Made by a program: the position numbers and the translations under genes. A stretch of DNA of 19,504 bases, taken from Bacillota bacterium. GTDB lineage: Bacteria > Bacillota > Clostridia > Christensenellales > Aristaeellaceae. A model generated the notes under the pieces. That model was not told the DNA's origin and made no database searches. It was given only the letters and a program-made list of their open reading frames with translations. This document shows, piece by piece, positions 1-5,117 of the stretch (positions are counted from its first letter, which is position 1; each line of letters begins with the position of its first letter). The DNA lies in the NCBI GenBank assembly GCA_023460055.1, contig JAEWRJ010000193.1, positions 1 through 19,504 of the forward strand. The letters are read 5' to 3'.

Positions 1-1657
1 GCACCAGGCGGCTGCCCAGGCCGGAGGAGGGGCTGGCCACCAGGAAGCGGCTGACCATGCCGCACTCCAGCATCGCCTCGTGGGTGAGGAAGCGCTGCAC
101 CACGCCCGGCTGCGCAGCCAGGCACAGGCTGAGCGCCGCGCGGCGGATATCCAGCTGGCCGCGCGCGATGCGGTGCTGGCTCATGGGCTCGCCCGAGTAG
201 CCGTGCAGTATCACATCCACGTTGGCCATCTGCTGGCTGGCATAGCGCCCGCACAGCGTGCCCAGCATGCCGCCCTCGGCAGAGACCAGCGCCGCCTTGC
301 CCTCATTGCGCGCCATGCACTGGGCCAGCGCCTCGGTGGTGGCATCGGATACGATGAGTTCAAAGGGCTTGATCTCCCGTATCTCATCCAGCTCCTTGTG
401 CGCGGCGTCAATATCCCCCTTATTGCCCTTGAGTACCGCCCGCTTCACCTTCATCTCAGCGCCCTCGCGCTCGCTGAGATAGCGGCGGATCAGGGGCGCG
501 CGCCGCTCGTTTTCCTTGCGCTGGTATTCGTAGATCGGGCGGAAGAGGGCGGCCATCGCGGGGCTCTTGCGCTCGGAGGGGTTGGCCGATCCCAGGATGT
601 ACACCTGGATCGGCTCCAGGTAGCCTTCCCAGGGCTCCACCTGCACCTTGCCCACGCAGCAGGCGCTGATGGCCCCCAGCATGAAGCAGGCCGCCAGATC
701 CCGGGGCACCTGGATGGAGGCGCTGACCTCCCGCACAACGGCCTGGCCGAATTGGGGCAGGGAATCAATCGGGAAGGGAGGAAGTGAGGCTGTGGGTGAA
801 GGCGAAGCGGTGGCGAAAGGCCGGCTTTCGCCGGCGGGAAGCGGCTGCTGCGCAGACGCAAAGCTATTGTTTTCGGCGGAGGCGGCGGCCTCAGCCGTTT
901 CAAGCGGCAGGCGCTTTTTCAGGGCTGTCCGCAGCAGGTCGCGGGCTTCTTCTTTGCCGCGCAGCAGGTAGAGGTCGCTGATGTCCTTGCAGCGGGGATC
1001 GATATCCCGGGTGCGCAGCAGCCACAGGGGCGCGGTGTGCCCGGCTTCTTTCAAGCGCTGGACGGTCAGACGCAGGAAGGCATCGCCGCCGGCGTCGCCC
1101 TCATGATGCAGCCACAGGGGCTTGTCCTTCAGGTACTTTAGCGCCCATTCGCTCTTGAACAAGGTGGCACCCGGGATCCCGAGAGAGGGGATGCCCATCA
1201 TCCACAGGCTCTGGGCGTCCGATTCTCCCTCCGCCAGCACGATGGCCCCGCTGCCCTGGTTGAGCCGCAGCCACAGCCCGTAGGGGATGATCTCCGACTT
1301 CGGCAGCCATGAAAAGCGCGGGTCGTGCCCCTGCTCGTGCCGCAGCCTCGCTGCCCGCTGCTGTCCCTGTTCGTCAAAGTAGGGGATCGCCAGGGCTTCT
1401 CCCTTGGCGTAGCACCCCAGGCTCTCCCGCAGCACCGCCGCGGGAATGCCCTTCTCCCGGCTGTACATTTCCAGCGCGTCCGATTCCTTCTCTGCCGCCG
1501 CGAATTGCTCCGTCATAGCGCGGTGGGCATCAAGGATGCCATGCTCCGCCATTTCCTTTTCGCTCAAAGGGATCGGTCCTTCATTGAATGTTTCTGTATC
1601 ATATCCTCCGTTTGTGTTCAAGTTGAATCCCATTTGCGTTACGGTTCCCTGTGTCAT
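1..1657 (-). CDS. Toprim + DUF3987 primase/helicase-like replication protein (partial, runs off left edge)
   Basis: An open frame of 552 codons reads on the minus strand from ATG at 1657 to the window edge, so the C-terminus is missing. Residues 1-60 are polar. At about 138-235 there is a Toprim-like domain: the acidic motif LAEGESD (141-147), the motif HHEGDAGGDAF (184-194), which resembles the EPDxGG motif of phage-type primases, and KDISDLY (224-230). A Ser/Pro/Ala-rich linker spans about 255-300. The DUF3987 region follows, with a P-loop-like GSANPSERKSP (356-366) and later LVSAEGG. Proteins of this layout act in replication of phages, plasmids and integrative elements, as primase/helicase relatives. 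The start has AAGGAG 14 nt upstream, a rather long spacing, and its ATG overlaps the stop of a preceding mini-ORF. The separate CHC2 protein upstream is its likely partner. Domain identity is confident; the exact activity is inferred. Confidence 0.85.
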   Translation of the reverse strand, partial: MTQGTVTQMGFNLNTNGGYDTETFNEGPIPLSEKEMAEHGILDAHRAMTEQFAAAEKESDALEMYSREKGIPAAVLRESLGCYAKGEALAIPYFDEQGQQRAARLRHEQGHDPRFSWLPKSEIIPYGLWLRLNQGSGAIVLAEGESDAQSLWMMGIPSLGIPGATLFKSEWALKYLKDKPLWLHHEGDAGGDAFLRLTVQRLKEAGHTAPLWLLRTRDIDPRCKDISDLYLLRGKEEARDLLRTALKKRLPLETAEAAASAENNSFASAQQPLPAGESRPFATASPSPTASLPPFPIDSLPQFGQAVVREVSASIQVPRDLAACFMLGAISACCVGKVQVEPWEGYLEPIQVYILGSANPSERKSPAMAALFRPIYEYQRKENERRAPLIRRYLSEREGAEMKVKRAVLKGNKGDIDAAHKELDEIREIKPFELIVSDATTEALAQCMARNEGKAALVSAEGGMLGTLCGRYASQQMANVDVILHGYSGEPMSQHRIARGQLDIRRAALSLCLAAQPGVVQRFLTHEAMLECGMVSRFLVASPSSGLGSRLV

Positions 1658-1712
1658 GTCTCCGTCATCACTCCTTCTTAGATAATGTTTCAGTTTGTTC
1701 CATCATGTTTTA

Positions 1713-1762
1713 TTCCTCTCCGTCCTCCTCTGTGTCTCTGTGTCCTCCGTGGAGACGTAACC
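1713..1762 (-). repeat. CACAGAG-type repeat, arm 3
   Basis: Read on the minus strand this arm starts GGTTACGTCTCCACGGAGG, continues with CACAGAG units and ends GGACGGAGAGGAATA. It is a direct copy, with few changes, of the arm at 1891-1938 and an inverted copy of the arm at 1815-1865. Confidence 0.75.
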
Positions 1763-1814
1763 TAGCCTCGTCCTCAAACCGCATCCGTCCATCTCGTCTT
1801 GCATCATTTGTTGA

Positions 1815-1865
1815 AGGAACGTTTCCCCGGAGAACACAGAGAAATGGAGGGGCACGGAGGGGGAA
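1815..1865 (+). repeat. CACAGAG-type repeat, arm 2 (inverted relative to arms 1 and 3)
   Basis: On the plus strand it reads GGAACGTTTCCCCGGAGAAC, then CACAGAGAAATGGAGG and GGCACGGAGG. It can pair with either flanking arm, giving two mutually exclusive long imperfect hairpins in a transcript that runs from the CHC2 gene into the Toprim gene. Confidence 0.75.
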
Positions 1866-1880
1866 GTTTAATATATATTT

Positions 1881-2306
1881 TCATAATGATTCCTCTCCGC
1901 TCTCCTCTAAATCTCTGTGTCCTCCGTAGAAACGTAACCCCCGTCCCTCTCCGGTCATTCCGCATTCAGAATTCCGCATTCCGCATTGCGTCGCTGCCGG
2001 CAGATACTTCTGCCGCAATAGCAGCGCCGCCGAGATCGGCCCCACCCCATACAGCCCGGCGTAGAGGGCGGCGGTATCCCCGCCCCGCCCGCAGCCGAAG
2101 CAGTGCCAGCTGCCCCGCGGGTCCAGCAGCAGCGAAGGCGTGCTCTCCGCGTGGAAGGGGCACAGGCAGAAGTTCCTGCCCCCCTTGCGCGTCACCGTGA
2201 TCCCCGCGTCACGCGCAACCTGTGCCGGGTCGATCCCCCGGCAGCGCTGGAACAAGGCCCTGCGCTCCTCCTGCATACGGCCCCTGTCTCCCTGAACATG
2301 ATCCAT
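1881..2306 (-). CDS. CHC2 zinc-finger primase-type protein
   Basis: This 141-residue protein carries a CHC2 zinc ribbon, the DNA-recognition module found at the N-terminus of DnaG-type primases. Ligands are visible as C49 and H52 in CPFH and C69 and C72 in CFGCGRGGD, with the usual ESTPSL between them. It lacks any catalytic Toprim domain; that domain sits in the next gene, suggesting a primase split over two proteins. The start at 2306 has AGGAGGAG 6-7 nt upstream. A longer frame to 2381 would cross the promoter and SOS box and is rejected. From Q107 on, the protein is encoded by repeat DNA: a heptamer array gives residues 107-115 and a CACAGAG arm gives about 123-140. The natural C-terminus may therefore have been replaced by repeat insertion. 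Function is inferred from the domain and context. Confidence 0.8.
   Translation of the reverse strand: MDHVQGDRGRMQEERRALFQRCRGIDPAQVARDAGITVTRKGGRNFCLCPFHAESTPSLLLDPRGSWHCFGCGRGGDTAALYAGLYGVGPISAALLLRQKYLPAATQCGMRNSECGMTGEGRGLRFYGGHRDLEESGEESL
1891..1938 (-). repeat. CACAGAG-type repeat, arm 1 (overlaps the 3' end of the CHC2 gene)
   Basis: On the minus strand it reads GTTACGTTTCTACGGAGGAC, then CACAGAGATTTAGAGG and GAGCGGAGAGGAAT. It encodes roughly the last 18 residues of the CHC2 protein and places GGAGAGGAA just before the first overlapping mini-ORF. Confidence 0.75.
1957..1992 (+). repeat. GCATTCM heptamer array (left copy)
   Basis: Seven-base units CCGCATT/CAGAATT run in tandem here, inside the 3' part of the CHC2 gene. 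The same array occurs inverted at 2411-2440, upstream of that gene. The two copies align over about 24 bp, with one mismatch and one extra heptamer in the left copy. Confidence 0.7.
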
Positions 2307-2331
2307 GATTCTCTCCTCCTGTGTGTTTTTA

Positions 2332-2345
2332 GGAACACTTGTTCC
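2332..2345. promoter_or_regulatory. LexA (SOS) box upstream of the CHC2 gene
   Basis: GGAACACTTGTTCC has 6-bp perfect arms and fits the Gram-positive LexA/DinR core GAAC-N4-GTTC; its minus-strand reading also fits the RNRY centre of the Bacillus consensus. It lies just downstream of a TATATA -10 candidate (2354-2359, minus strand), where a LexA repressor would block transcription of the CHC2 gene. Confidence 0.6.
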
Positions 2346-2353
2346 CGTGCGTC

Positions 2354-2381
2354 TATATAAGCACACAAGGTGGGGTGACAT
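2354..2381 (-). promoter_or_regulatory. Candidate promoter of the CHC2 gene
   Basis: On the minus strand ATGTCA (2381-2376, four of six matches to TTGACA) and TATATA (2359-2354) are 16 bp apart. The -35 hexamer is the first of the four phased TGACAT repeats, so a regulator bound there would touch the promoter directly. Confidence 0.4.
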
Positions 2382-2411
2382 CTACTGACATGGACTGACA
2401 TCTTTTGGCAT
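2376..2411. repeat. Four helically phased TGACAT-type direct repeats
   Basis: TGACAT starts at 2376, 2386 and 2396, and the variant TGGCAT starts at 2406, so four hexamers sit exactly 10 bp apart on one face of the helix. They lie immediately upstream of, and overlap, the -35 of the CHC2 promoter. This fits an operator or activator array, or an iteron cluster for a replication initiator. Confidence 0.65.
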
Positions 2412-2440
2412 GCTGAATTCGCAATGCGGAATGCTGAATG
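2411..2440 (+). repeat. Heptamer array (right copy, inverted)
   Basis: Units GCTGAAT, TCGCAAT, GCGGAAT and GCTGAAT run in tandem. This is the inverted counterpart of 1957-1992, so the CHC2 coding region and its control region lie between two inverted copies about 0.42 kb apart. Confidence 0.7.
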
Positions 2441-2469
2441 AAAGGACGGGGAAAAGTGAGGATATGTCT

Positions 2470-2503
2470 TACACAGAGGCATAGAGGAGCACGGAGGACA
2501 CAG
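2470..2503 (+). repeat. CACAGAG-type repeat arm
   Basis: It reads ACACAGAGGCATAGAGGAGC, then ACGGAGGACACAGAGAAATA. It is inverted relative to the arm at 2726-2774; the two arms bracket the AT-rich stretch 2504-2725. Confidence 0.65.
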
Positions 2504-2725
2504 AGAAATATGTGTATAAGTAAATAATATTAATAATTCGTTGAGCATTGTATAAAGTTTGAAAAAGTGAGGAAACATAACACTTTTCGCGCTTACGCAT
2601 CAAAGGCCTGTTCACAGTTTGTTCATACTTATTTTTGCCGATTTTGGAAGAAATTTAAAAAATGATGGGGAAGAGCGGTGATGATCGCTCATGAAACTAA
2701 GATAAAACGAGCAATTAATAGATAT
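2504..2725. other. AT-rich gene-free stretch
   Basis: This stretch is clearly richer in A+T than the genes on either side. It holds no convincing coding frame. Visible items are a pair of TGTTCA hexamers 11 bp apart (near 2610-2627) and a small hairpin GAGCG...CGCTC near 2674-2692. No canonical DnaA box was found. Its role is unknown. Confidence 0.4.
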
Positions 2726-2774
2726 TTCTCTCCGTGCCCCTCTGTTCCCTCTGTGCCTCCGTGAGAAACGCAGC
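2726..2774 (-). repeat. CACAGAG-type repeat arm with conserved end motif
   Basis: On the plus strand CTCTCCGTGCCCCTCTG and CTCTGTGCCTCC are followed by GTGAGAAACGCAG. The last part matches the end motif also seen at 1751-1761, 1927-1937 and 7514-7525. Confidence 0.65.
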
Positions 2775-2778
2775 CCTC

Positions 2779-2822
2779 ATTGCTTCCCCATCGCTTCCCC
2801 ATTGCTTCCCCACCGCTTCGCC
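2779..2822 (+). repeat. 11-bp tandem repeat, four copies
   Basis: ATTGCTTCCCC, ATCGCTTCCCC, ATTGCTTCCCC and ACCGCTTCGCC follow each other without gaps. It lies upstream of the glmM promoter, outside any gene. Confidence 0.8.
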
Positions 2823-2852
2823 AAAGTCCCCCTCCGTTGTTACAAATCCCTC

Positions 2853-2881
2853 TTGCGCATCGTTTTGAAGGCGAGTATACT
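2853..2881 (+). promoter_or_regulatory. Sigma-A-type promoter of glmM
   Basis: TTGCGC (2853-2858), a 17-bp spacer and TATACT (2876-2881). Transcription would start near 2888, leaving a leader of about 55 nt before the glmM start. Confidence 0.5.
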
Positions 2882-2942
2882 ATATTCTGTTGAACGTTAT
2901 CTTGGAAAAAATCCTATAACCGGCACAAGAGGAGGGACAGAC

Positions 2943-4283
2943 ATGTCCAAGTATTTCGGAACTGACGGATTCCGCGGAGAAGCCAACATTGACCTCACCG
3001 TGGAGCACGCCATGAAGATCGGACTGTTTTTGGGGCATTACTACGGAAAAGAGCGCAAGGCCAGGGTGGTGATCGGCAAGGATACCCGCCTGTCCAGCTA
3101 TATGTATGAAGACGCGCTGTCGGCGGGGCTGACGGCCGCGGGGGCGGATGCCTACCTGATGCACGTAACCACGACGCCCAGCGTCAGCTATGTCGCGCGC
3201 ACGGAGGGTTTTGACTGCGGCATCATGATCTCGGCCTCCCACAACCCCTACTATGACAACGGCATCAAGCTATTGAACGGCAAGGGCGAGAAGATGGAGG
3301 ACGAAGTCATCCTGGCCTGCGAAAGCTACCTGGACGGTGTCTACGGCCCGATCCCTTACGCCAAGCGCGAGGCGATCGGCAAGACGGTGGACTATTTCGC
3401 CGGACGCAACCGCTATATCGGCTACCTGATCTCGCTGGCGCGCAACTCCTACAAGGGCAGGCGCGTCGGGCTTGACTGCGCCAACGGCAGCGCCTGGATG
3501 ATCGCCAAATCCGTCTTTGACGCGCTGGGGGCGACCACCTTCGCCATCAACTGCGACCCGGACGGCACCAACATCAATAGAAATGCCGGCTCCACGCATA
3601 TCGAGCATCTCCAGCAGTATGTGCTCAACAACAAGCTGGATGTCGGCTTTGCCTTTGACGGCGACGCCGACCGCTGCCTGGCGGTGGATGAGAAGGGCAA
3701 TGTGGTCAACGGCGACCAGATCATCTATATCTATGCCCGCCACATGCGCGACAGGGGCAACCTGCCCGACAACACGGTGGTCACGACCATCATGTCCAAC
3801 TTCGGCCTCTATCAGGCGCTGGACGAGGTGGGCATCAAGTACAAGAAGACCGACGTGGGCGACAGGTTTGTATCCGAGTGTATGCGCGAGAACGATCACC
3901 TGCTGGGCGGCGAGCAATCGGGCCACATCATTTTCGGCAAATACGCCATGACGGGGGACGGGGTACTGACGGCCATCAAGGTGATGCAGGCCATGATCGA
4001 CCGGGATATGCCGCTGTCCAAGCTGGCCGATCCCTGCCGGATGTACCCGCAGGTGCTCAAGAACGTGCAGGTGGATGACAAGGACGGCACGCTGAATGAC
4101 CCTGTTGTGCAGGCGGCGGTGAAGGCGGCGGAAGCGAAGCTTTCCGGCAGCGGACGCGTGCTGCTGCGTAAATCCGGCACCGAGCCGGTGCTGCGCGTGA
4201 TGGCGGAGGCGCGCGAGAAGATGGCCTGTGAGGAAGCGGTGAACATCATGATCGACGCGATGCGCGCCAGCGGCCACATGTGA
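2943..4283 (+). CDS. glmM: Phosphoglucosamine mutase
   Basis: GlmM converts glucosamine-6-phosphate to glucosamine-1-phosphate in the cytoplasm, a step toward UDP-GlcNAc for cell-wall synthesis. The protein has 446 residues, the usual family length. Four signatures of the phosphohexomutase fold appear in order: the catalytic serine loop SASHNP (97-102, phosphoserine S99), the metal loop DGDADR, the sugar-binding loop GGEQSGH and the phosphate-binding loop RKSGTEPVLRVM near the C-terminus. The start is the ATG at 2943, preceded by GAGGAGGGAC and matching the family N-terminus (MSKYFGTDGFRGEAN). A longer in-frame extension from 2802 would read through the promoter and the tandem repeat and is rejected. 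The next gene begins 10 nt downstream and encodes a GlmU-like acetyltransferase, the enzyme for the following step. Confidence 0.95.
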   Translation: MSKYFGTDGFRGEANIDLTVEHAMKIGLFLGHYYGKERKARVVIGKDTRLSSYMYEDALSAGLTAAGADAYLMHVTTTPSVSYVARTEGFDCGIMISASHNPYYDNGIKLLNGKGEKMEDEVILACESYLDGVYGPIPYAKREAIGKTVDYFAGRNRYIGYLISLARNSYKGRRVGLDCANGSAWMIAKSVFDALGATTFAINCDPDGTNINRNAGSTHIEHLQQYVLNNKLDVGFAFDGDADRCLAVDEKGNVVNGDQIIYIYARHMRDRGNLPDNTVVTTIMSNFGLYQALDEVGIKYKKTDVGDRFVSECMRENDHLLGGEQSGHIIFGKYAMTGDGVLTAIKVMQAMIDRDMPLSKLADPCRMYPQVLKNVQVDDKDGTLNDPVVQAAVKAAEAKLSGSGRVLLRKSGTEPVLRVMAEAREKMACEEAVNIMIDAMRASGHM

Positions 4284-4293
4284 GGTATTCGAT

Positions 4294-4953
4294 ATGATAG
4301 AAATCAAGGATCTGTTTGATCTGGAAAAGACCATCGCGGCGGAGCTGTTCGCGGGCAAAACCTATCCCTGGGAGGTGCTGGCGGATATCAGCGGCTTTAT
4401 CATGAAGCTGGGGCCGACGCTGGACCCGGCGCTGTACGAGCATAGGGGAGAGGATATCTGGGTGGCGAGGGACGCAGACATCGCTCCCAGCGCCTGGCTG
4501 TCCGGCCCGCTCATCATTGACCGGGGGGCGGAGGTGCGGCACTGCGCCTTCATCCGCGGCAGCGCCATCGTGGGCAAGGGCGCTGTGGTGGGCAACTCCA
4601 CGGAGCTGAAGAACGTGGTGCTCTTTGACGGCGTGCAGGTGCCCCACTACAACTACGTGGGTGATTCGGTCCTGGGCTACAAGGCGCACTTCGGCGCGGG
4701 GGTGATCACCTCCAACGTCAAGGGCGATAAGAGCCTGGTGGTCGTGAAGGCGGGGGGAGAGCTCTACCCCACCAACCGCAAGAAAGTAGGCGCTCTGGCC
4801 GGAGATTTTGCCGAGGTTGGTTGCAACACGGTGCTTAATCCGGGTACAATTATTGGGCGGAGGGGCCGTATTTACCCCTTGTGCAGCGTGCGCGGCTTTG
4901 TTCCGGAAGGTCACCTGCTCAAAAATAACGGCACCTGCTCCCCACAGGAGTAA
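4294..4953 (+). CDS. Stand-alone left-handed beta-helix acetyltransferase, GlmU C-terminal type
   Basis: This 219-residue protein has hexapeptide repeats typical of a left-handed beta-helix and lacks the nucleotidyltransferase domain of full GlmU. Aligned by eye to the E. coli GlmU acetyltransferase domain, key residues are kept at identical spacing: R88 for R333, K106 for K351, H118 for the catalytic H363, Y121 for Y366 and N141 for N386; only N377 is changed, to H132. It therefore probably acetylates glucosamine-1-phosphate made by the adjacent GlmM. Such proteins are often annotated as UDP-GlcNAc pyrophosphorylase, which the missing domain does not support. It has an N-terminal helical extension of about 45 residues. 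Its SD is weak and overlaps the glmM stop (TGAGGT), implying translational coupling. Substrate is inferred. Confidence 0.75.
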   Translation: MIEIKDLFDLEKTIAAELFAGKTYPWEVLADISGFIMKLGPTLDPALYEHRGEDIWVARDADIAPSAWLSGPLIIDRGAEVRHCAFIRGSAIVGKGAVVGNSTELKNVVLFDGVQVPHYNYVGDSVLGYKAHFGAGVITSNVKGDKSLVVVKAGGELYPTNRKKVGALAGDFAEVGCNTVLNPGTIIGRRGRIYPLCSVRGFVPEGHLLKNNGTCSPQE

Positions 4954-4963
4954 ACCAAAAGGC

Positions 4964-5013
4964 AACAGGGAAGGGGCCTTGCGGATTTCCGCGCCCCTTC
5001 CCTGTTTATTTAT
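4964..5013 (+). terminator. Rho-independent terminator after the glmM operon
   Basis: A perfect 14-bp stem (4964-4977 with 4993-5006) holds a smaller GCGG/CCGC stem inside its loop and is followed by TTTATTTA. Confidence 0.85.
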
Positions 5014-5031
5014 ATGATGCCAAGCATCGCC

Positions 5032-5067
5032 GTGTCACGCCCTTCGAGACACCCGTGAGGGCGTTTT
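5032..5067 (+). promoter_or_regulatory. Possible second terminator with an alternative hairpin
   Basis: ACGCCCT (5037-5043) pairs with AGGGCGT (5058-5064) and is followed by TTTT. A competing stem, GTGTC (5032-5036) with GACAC (5048-5052), lies within the loop and 5' side of the first. It could be a backup terminator or an attenuator before the next gene. Confidence 0.3.
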
Positions 5068-5117
5068 GGCACGATGAGACAATAAAATGTACCGGTGTCA
5101 ATATTTTGGAAGGAACG

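Larger units (their letters stand above)
1654..1884 (-). other. Chain of overlapping mini-ORFs bridging the CHC2 and Toprim genes
   Basis: On the minus strand the stop of the CHC2 gene (TGA 1883-1881) overlaps an ATG at 1884. That ATG opens a 26-codon frame ending at 1804. Its stop overlaps an ATG at 1807, opening a 34-codon frame ending at 1703. This overlaps an ATG at 1706 (12 codons, ending at 1668), whose stop shares one base with an ATG at 1668 (4 codons, ending at 1654). The last stop overlaps the Toprim ATG at 1657. Four junctions are ATGA and one is TGATG. The frames starting at 1884 and 1706 have GGAGAGGAA about 5-6 nt upstream, supplied by repeat arms. The peptides resemble no family I know, so they are more likely coupling devices or coincidence than functional proteins. 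Confidence 0.3.

Noticed and set aside
80..787. 235-codon plus-strand frame at the left end
   Set aside because: Antisense to the DUF3987 region, which has recognisable motifs on the minus strand.
1651..1929. Plus-strand frames through the CACAGAG repeats (for example 1651-1929)
   Set aside because: Composition follows the repeat units; no SD or conserved domain.
2307..2381. Upstream extension of the CHC2 protein to 2381
   Set aside because: It would cover the SOS box and -10; the start at 2306 has a strong SD.
2504..2725. AT-rich stretch as a replication origin
   Set aside because: No cluster of DnaA boxes was found; AT-richness alone is not enough.
2802..2942. N-terminal extension of GlmM by 47 residues
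   Set aside because: It would start inside the 11-bp tandem repeat and read through the promoter; the ATG at 2943 has a strong SD and the family N-terminus.
3270..4358. 362-codon open frame antisense to glmM
   Set aside because: Shadow of glmM; no domain features or SD.
5055..5117. GTG at 5055 as the start of the DUF2156 gene
   Set aside because: It lies inside a hairpin, lacks an SD and adds residues unlike the family.
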